From Candidatus Latescibacterota bacterium (GTDB taxonomy: Bacteria; Krumholzibacteriota; Krumholzibacteriia; LZORAL124-64-63), in assembly GCA_030658975.1 (NCBI GenBank), contig JAUSBL010000050.1, forward strand, positions 1 to 44,547: a stretch of 44,547 nt of DNA, written 5' to 3'. The translations under genes and the position numbers were made by a program. Positions 40,358 through 44,547 of this stretch are shown here, piece by piece; positions within the stretch are counted from its first letter, which is position 1; the number at the start of each line of letters is the position of its first letter. Under the pieces are notes generated by a model. It was not told the DNA's origin. It worked only from the letters and a program-made list of their open reading frames with translations, and ran no database searches.

Positions 40358-40486
40358 CTACTTGAAAATATCGAAATTCCCCAGCACCCACCAGAGCACC
40401 AGGAAGACGACGACGGTTCCGAAGCAGCCGCCGCCGAGCTTCTTGGCTCCCCAGCCCGCCGCCACGCCGCGCAGAAGTTTGCTCAT
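40358..40486 (-). CDS. Micro-membrane protein of 42 residues
   Basis: The predicted protein starts MSKLLRGVAAGWGAKKLGGG and continues into one membrane helix (CFGTVVVFLVLWWVLG) ending NFDIFK. GAAAGG and a GGGGA stretch precede the ATG at 40486; the longer in-frame upstream extension is basic and Trp-rich, with no better site. I know no function. Similar tiny Lys/Gly-plus-one-helix proteins occur near envelope genes. It is on the same strand and 79 bases downstream of the metallopeptidase gene. Confidence 0.6.
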   Translation of the reverse strand: MSKLLRGVAAGWGAKKLGGGCFGTVVVFLVLWWVLGNFDIFK

Positions 40487-40565
40487 GGTCCCCGTCCTTT
40501 CATGTTGCCGACACGATACGCCATAACGCGAAGAACCCGCCATCCGCCGGCTCCATGACCACCAC

Positions 40566-41423
<858 letters not shown>

Positions 41424-41466
41424 GGCGCCTCCCCGTTGCGATTACCATCCAACCGGCGAACCGGCG

Positions 41467-42147
41467 TCAGTGCGCCGGCGACGCCTCTTCTTCCCCGAGC
41501 CCGTCGAGAAGCTCCTGGGCCCGTGCCCTGACCGCCGCGTAGAGGTCCCCGTTCACGGCCGGCAGTGCGGCGAGGATCGTCAGGATCTCCCGGTCCGTCG
41601 CCACCGCCGGGTTGCCAAGCAGGTCCTCGCCGATCTGGACCGAGATGTGCGTAGAAAGCAATGCAGAGATGGCGAGCAGGGCGCTGCGGCTGGTCTGTTC
41701 ATCCCGCGCCAGCGCCGGCAACAGGATCCTGAGGCACGCGTACCGGTCCACGTCGTAGAGGTCGAACCAGGTATCGACGTCGAAGAGGGTGGCATCCGAT
41801 TCCAGGACGTCGTAGGACCGCCCGGCGTCCGCGACGTAGCCGTGATAGTCGATGAAACCCAGCCAACCGATGCGCTCGCCGCACCTGACGCCGATCGCGC
41901 GGCTGTAGAAACAGCCGCTGGGGCAGTCGAGCCCTTCGCCGTAGGCGCAGACGAAGAACTCGCAGCCGCTGTTGTCCGTGAGGAGGTGGGTGTACTGGAG
42001 CGGATCGAACGGCTCCTGGGCGGCCCAGTCGGCGACCGCAGGCGAGGGCGGGGTCGGGTGCCAGTCTCCGATGGCCGGGTCGTCGTCGTCGCATCCCGCC
42101 GGCAGTGTCGCGAGCAGCAAACACCACAGCCACGATGCGTAGCGCAT
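41467..42147 (-). CDS. Lipoprotein with a Cys-rich segment, unknown function
   Basis: The 226-residue protein has a lipoprotein signal MRYASWLWCLLLATLPAGC with lipidated Cys19, followed directly by four Asp. In Escherichia coli an Asp at +2 keeps lipoproteins in the inner membrane; whether this holds here is unknown. A segment with five Cys follows (GCEFFVCAYGEGLDCPSGC and then VRCGER), then IGWLGFIDYHGYVADAG. The helical C-terminal half has LLAISALLSTHISVQIGEDL. No family is recognised. AAGGTGTG lies just before the ATG at 42147; the in-frame ATG at 42192 would bury the lipobox. Confidence 0.7.
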   Translation of the reverse strand: MRYASWLWCLLLATLPAGCDDDDPAIGDWHPTPPSPAVADWAAQEPFDPLQYTHLLTDNSGCEFFVCAYGEGLDCPSGCFYSRAIGVRCGERIGWLGFIDYHGYVADAGRSYDVLESDATLFDVDTWFDLYDVDRYACLRILLPALARDEQTSRSALLAISALLSTHISVQIGEDLLGNPAVATDREILTILAALPAVNGDLYAAVRARAQELLDGLGEEEASPAH

Positions 42148-42283
42148 GCTCACACCTTCCTCGTCGATCAAGTAGCGAAGCACGATCGGCACGTGGATGG
42201 ATCACCACATGATAACCCGCACGGCGCGGCAACTCAACGACGGATGCGCAGGTTGAGGCCTGGCGATGGCGTGACTGTCGTGA

Positions 42284-42673
42284 CTACTGCAGCGCGGCCC
42301 GGACCAGCACGGTGTCGGTGTACTGCCGGAACCTCGCGACCTTCCCGTCCCGCAACTGCCAGACGTGCGCGAACGGCGCCGCGAAGCTCTTGCCGGTGGC
42401 CTTGAACTTGCCGCTGTAGGTTCCCAGCGCGACGACGGTGTCGCCGTCGGCCACGAACTCGCGGGGAACCGCCGCGTACCCGTCCCACTCGGTGCCGAGC
42501 TTCATGAACACGCCCTGCAGCACCGCTTCCGGGCCCACGTAGGTTCCCCCGTAGGGGAAGCCCTCGGCTTCGGTCCAGCTCACGTCGGGCGCCAGCACCG
42601 CCAGCACCGCCGGCACGTCACCGCGGGAGAAGGCCTCGTAGGCGCCGCGGATCGCGGCGAGGTTGTCAGCCAT
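42284..42673 (-). CDS. SnoaL/NTF2-like protein
   Basis: The 129-residue protein begins MADNLAAIRGAYEAFSRGDV, then LAPDVSWTEAEGFPYGGTYV, VALGTYSGKFKATGKSFAAP and FAHVWQLRDGKVARFRQYTD. This is the ketosteroid-isomerase-like SnoaL fold of about 130 residues. Stand-alone members are small hydrolases, cyclases or binding proteins; nothing here fixes the ligand. AAGGAGT in front of the ATG at 42673 supports the start. It has no signal peptide and is probably cytoplasmic. Confidence 0.85.
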   Translation of the reverse strand: MADNLAAIRGAYEAFSRGDVPAVLAVLAPDVSWTEAEGFPYGGTYVGPEAVLQGVFMKLGTEWDGYAAVPREFVADGDTVVALGTYSGKFKATGKSFAAPFAHVWQLRDGKVARFRQYTDTVLVRAALQ

Positions 42674-42740
42674 GGATACTCCTTGAGAACCGCAACGGAA
42701 GCGTCATCGCTCGCCGCTTCCGTTGCCGCTCGGATGGGGG

Positions 42741-43337
42741 TCAGTCGCCGTAAATCGCCTTGCCAGACACCGCCCAGTTGCCGGCGGTCTGCACGAGCTG
42801 GATCTGCCCCGGCGAGGGCATGCCGAAGTCGTTGCCGTCGGCGACGCGCAGCAGGTCGAACTGCGGGTGGCTGAAGGTCTGGCCGCAGAAGCGTAACTCG
42901 TCGGCCGACGCCGACTGGACCGGCGCGTAGGCGGTCCGCGGCGCCCACTCCATCATGTTGGACTGGGTGCCGCTCAGGGGAATCTGGACGGTATGGCTGA
43001 AGCCCGTCAGCACGCCGGTGCCGGTCATCTGCATCTCGCAGAGCCCGTCCCATTCGCTGACCGTGCCGCCGAGCCCGCCGCCGGCGTACTCGTTCTGGTT
43101 GATGAAGAAGCCGAAGGACATCACGATCTGGATGGTCGTCCCGGCGGGCAGCCCCGCCGTGATCTCCGAGGTGCCCAGGTAGATGCAGGGCGCCCCGGTG
43201 GTGATCGGCGGCAGCGTCGCCGTGCCGGGCCCGTTGTCCGCGACGACGCAGCATTCGGCGTGGGCCGCCGCGGAAAAGGCCAGGAGTCCGAGCATCAAGA
43301 GGAGCGCCGAACCGCGGATCGTCGAGCGGGATGACAT
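42741..43337 (-). CDS. Secreted protein of unknown function with a DNGPGTATLPP start motif
   Basis: The 198-residue protein has a signal peptide cut at AHA-EC. The mature part starts CCVVADNGPGTATLPP and continues IYLGTSEITAGLPAGTTIQI, GGGLGGTVSEWDGLCEMQMT and a C-terminal IQLVQTAGNWAVSGKAIYGD. A D-N-G-x-G-T-x-x-LPP opening followed by an L-P-x-G-T strand recurs, from memory, in secreted proteins of Krumholzibacteria- and planctomycete-like bacteria, without a known role. AGGGG precedes the ATG at 43337 and an extended -10 lies upstream. Confidence 0.65.
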   Translation of the reverse strand: MSSRSTIRGSALLLMLGLLAFSAAAHAECCVVADNGPGTATLPPITTGAPCIYLGTSEITAGLPAGTTIQIVMSFGFFINQNEYAGGGLGGTVSEWDGLCEMQMTGTGVLTGFSHTVQIPLSGTQSNMMEWAPRTAYAPVQSASADELRFCGQTFSHPQFDLLRVADGNDFGMPSPGQIQLVQTAGNWAVSGKAIYGD

Positions 43338-43387
43338 GGATGAGCCCCTGAAGTCAAAGGACCGCGCAAGCGGTGAAACGAGGGAAT

Positions 43388-43396
43388 ATCATACCA
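43388..43396 (-). promoter_or_regulatory. Extended -10 element of the secreted-protein gene
   Basis: On the minus strand TGGTATGAT (43396-43388) gives the TGn motif plus a TATGAT hexamer (five of six to TATAAT), about 50 bases before the ATG. No good -35 lies 17 bases upstream, which an extended -10 promoter would not need. Confidence 0.4.
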
Positions 43397-43443
43397 TATC
43401 AGTCCGAATATTGCCCGACACCCTGACGGCCGGGTCGGTGGGC

Positions 43444-44133
43444 CTAAGGGCCGGGAGTCGCGGGCTCAGATGTCAACGCCAGCACCCTGAACGACTTGTG
43501 GTCCGCAGCCGACACGGTCCGCGCCCAGGCTTCGCGGAAGCCTTGCCCCTCGGCGAGCCGTCCGAGCTGTTCGGGAGGCACCAGTCGCATGAGCGGCGCG
43601 AGCGCCCCAAGACTCGCGTACGGTGATGGCGTGATCTCCGCGATCACGGCGCTGGGCAGCTGCACGACCGTGACCAACGTACCGCCGGGCCGCAGCATGT
43701 CCCGGATCCTCGCCAGCGCCGTCTCCGCGGCGACGTACTCGAACAGCAGGCCGGCGTACACCAGATCGACGGGTGCGAAGCCGAACGTGTCCGTCTGGAC
43801 GTCGCCGACGAACAGTTCGAGCCGCGCGATCTTCTGTCCGAACCGGAGGCGCGCCTGTTCGATGTATCCGGGATTCAGATCCACGCCGACCACGCGCTCC
43901 GTCACCGTGTTCGTCACCCGTTCGAACCCGTTGCCGCCCGCGCACCCGAGCACGGCGACCGCGCGCGGCGCGTACCGGGCGAGCGCATCGGCGAAGACGT
44001 CGGACAGGAGCCGCGCCTGGCCCACGTCAGGCAGGGCCATGTGGCCCTCGTAGTCGTCCAGGGGGATGCCGAGCCACGGGTTCGTCAGCTCGTCCGCCGC
44101 GCGTCCCGGTGGCCGGTCGCAGGGGCGGCTCAC
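43444..44133 (-). CDS. Class I SAM-dependent methyltransferase
   Basis: The 229-residue protein starts near NPWLGIPLDDYEGHMALPDV, a leader typical of a small methyltransferase group. Motif I follows (VAVLGCAGGNGFE, 58-71), then Asp85 in VVGVDLNPGYIEQA, DVQTDTFGFAPVDLVYAGLL and RIRDMLRPGGTLVTVVQLPS. It would methylate a small molecule or protein; the acceptor is unknown. The start is GTG at 44133, overlapping the previous stop by GTGA. A start at the later ATG (44040) would lose the conserved leader. It is probably translated together with the upstream sorting-domain protein. Confidence 0.85.
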   Translation of the reverse strand: MSRPCDRPPGRAADELTNPWLGIPLDDYEGHMALPDVGQARLLSDVFADALARYAPRAVAVLGCAGGNGFERVTNTVTERVVGVDLNPGYIEQARLRFGQKIARLELFVGDVQTDTFGFAPVDLVYAGLLFEYVAAETALARIRDMLRPGGTLVTVVQLPSAVIAEITPSPYASLGALAPLMRLVPPEQLGRLAEGQGFREAWARTVSAADHKSFRVLALTSEPATPGP

Positions 44134-44547
44134 CGCGCCAGCACCACGCGCCGCGTGACCGTTCCGCCCGCCGCCGACAGCCTCATCAGGTACACTCCCG
44201 CCGGCGCCTCCCGCCCGGCGGCGTCGCGCCCGTCCCAGGCCGCGGCGAAACGTCCGGGCGCTGCGGCCGACATTGCGGGTGTCGCCACCCGCCGACCGGC
44301 GAGGTCGTACACCGCGAGCGTGGCTGCTTCCCCTTGCGGCGCCGTACCCGCGAACGCGATCCGCGAGCGCCCGGGGTTGGGCCAGGCCGTCAGTTCCAGC
44401 CCGCCGACAACGGACGCCGGCGCGCCCACCAGCCACTGCCGCCGCGCCAGCCAGACCCGCCGCGGCAGCGGCCCGGATTCCAGCGTGTCCGGGCGCGACC
44501 ACGCGAACAGCGGCTCGCCCTGGGCCGTCAACTCCATCGCGACGTGC
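44130..44547 (-). CDS. C-terminal part of a secreted protein with FlgD-like sorting domain
   Basis: The frame is open to the right edge, so the gene continues beyond the window and its start is not seen. The visible 138 residues end in LTAWPNPGRSRIAFAG, LAVYDLAGRRVATP, AAWDGRDAAGREAPAGVYLM and a final VTRRVVLAR. This is the same architecture as the GH16 tail: P-N-P, YDLAGRRV, W-D-G-R-D, G-V-Y, then a basic end. Such tails mark proteins for surface export or attachment in FCB-group bacteria. The catalytic or binding part lies outside the window. Confidence 0.8.
   Translation of the reverse strand, partial: HVAMELTAQGEPLFAWSRPDTLESGPLPRRVWLARRQWLVGAPASVVGGLELTAWPNPGRSRIAFAGTAPQGEAATLAVYDLAGRRVATPAMSAAAPGRFAAAWDGRDAAGREAPAGVYLMRLSAAGGTVTRRVVLAR

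Overview
This is a very GC-rich (about 70% by eye), gene-dense bacterial segment with no rRNA, tRNA, CRISPR array, insertion sequence or phage gene visible. Two genes end in a FlgD-like/type IX-style C-terminal sorting domain (a GH16 glucanase, and a protein cut by the right edge). Together with RND pumps, a YcbB-like L,D-transpeptidase and lipoprotein signals, this suggests a diderm of the FCB group or a neighbouring lineage such as Krumholzibacteriota or Eisenbacteria. That placement is an inference from protein style only.

Layout. 1-2366: 3' end of an O-antigen-ligase-like gene converging on an L,D-transpeptidase. 2525-6949: complete pstS-pstC-pstA-pstB-phoU operon on the minus strand, with a Pho-box-like array in front of pstS. 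7071-9464: membrane-bound hybrid histidine kinase. 9576-18132: minus-strand operon of a periplasmic adaptor, two RND permeases and an endonuclease/exonuclease/phosphatase-fold (EEP) protein. 18288-19826: GT-C-like membrane glycosyltransferase. 19823-23973: minus-strand run of a GT4 glycosyltransferase, a CPD photolyase and a CDF metal exporter with three C-terminal domains. 24146-25922: cupin plus a P-loop NTPase fused to an uncharacterised membrane domain. 26185-27749: hexapeptide acyltransferase overlapping a sulfotransferase, preceded by a second Pho-box-like array. 27746-30758: minus-strand operon of a small membrane protein, an epimerase with an extra helical domain, and a second EEP protein. 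30934-34526: two-gene xanthine-dehydrogenase-type molybdoenzyme. 34645-37251: VOC and NTF2-like proteins and a patatin phospholipase. 37370-40228: divergently transcribed secreted carbohydrate-binding-like protein and GH16 glucanase. 40358-44547: micro-membrane protein, YpfJ-type metallopeptidase, lipoprotein, SnoaL-like protein, secreted protein, methyltransferase and the truncated sorting-domain protein.

How the genes fit together. The first 27 kb are mostly cell-envelope functions: surface polysaccharide, peptidoglycan cross-linking, phosphate import, efflux and glycosylation. The most interesting regulatory signal is a 31-bp promoter/operator element present twice in inverted orientation (24 of 31 positions identical) between the divergent secreted protein and GH16 genes. 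It implies one regulator controls both. A second notable signal is the similar 11-bp-phased TCA array before pstS and before the acyltransferase/sulfotransferase pair, which could link surface modification to phosphate supply. The least familiar proteins are the NTPase-membrane fusion, the epimerase with an RsbR-like helical tail and the triple-domain CDF transporter.
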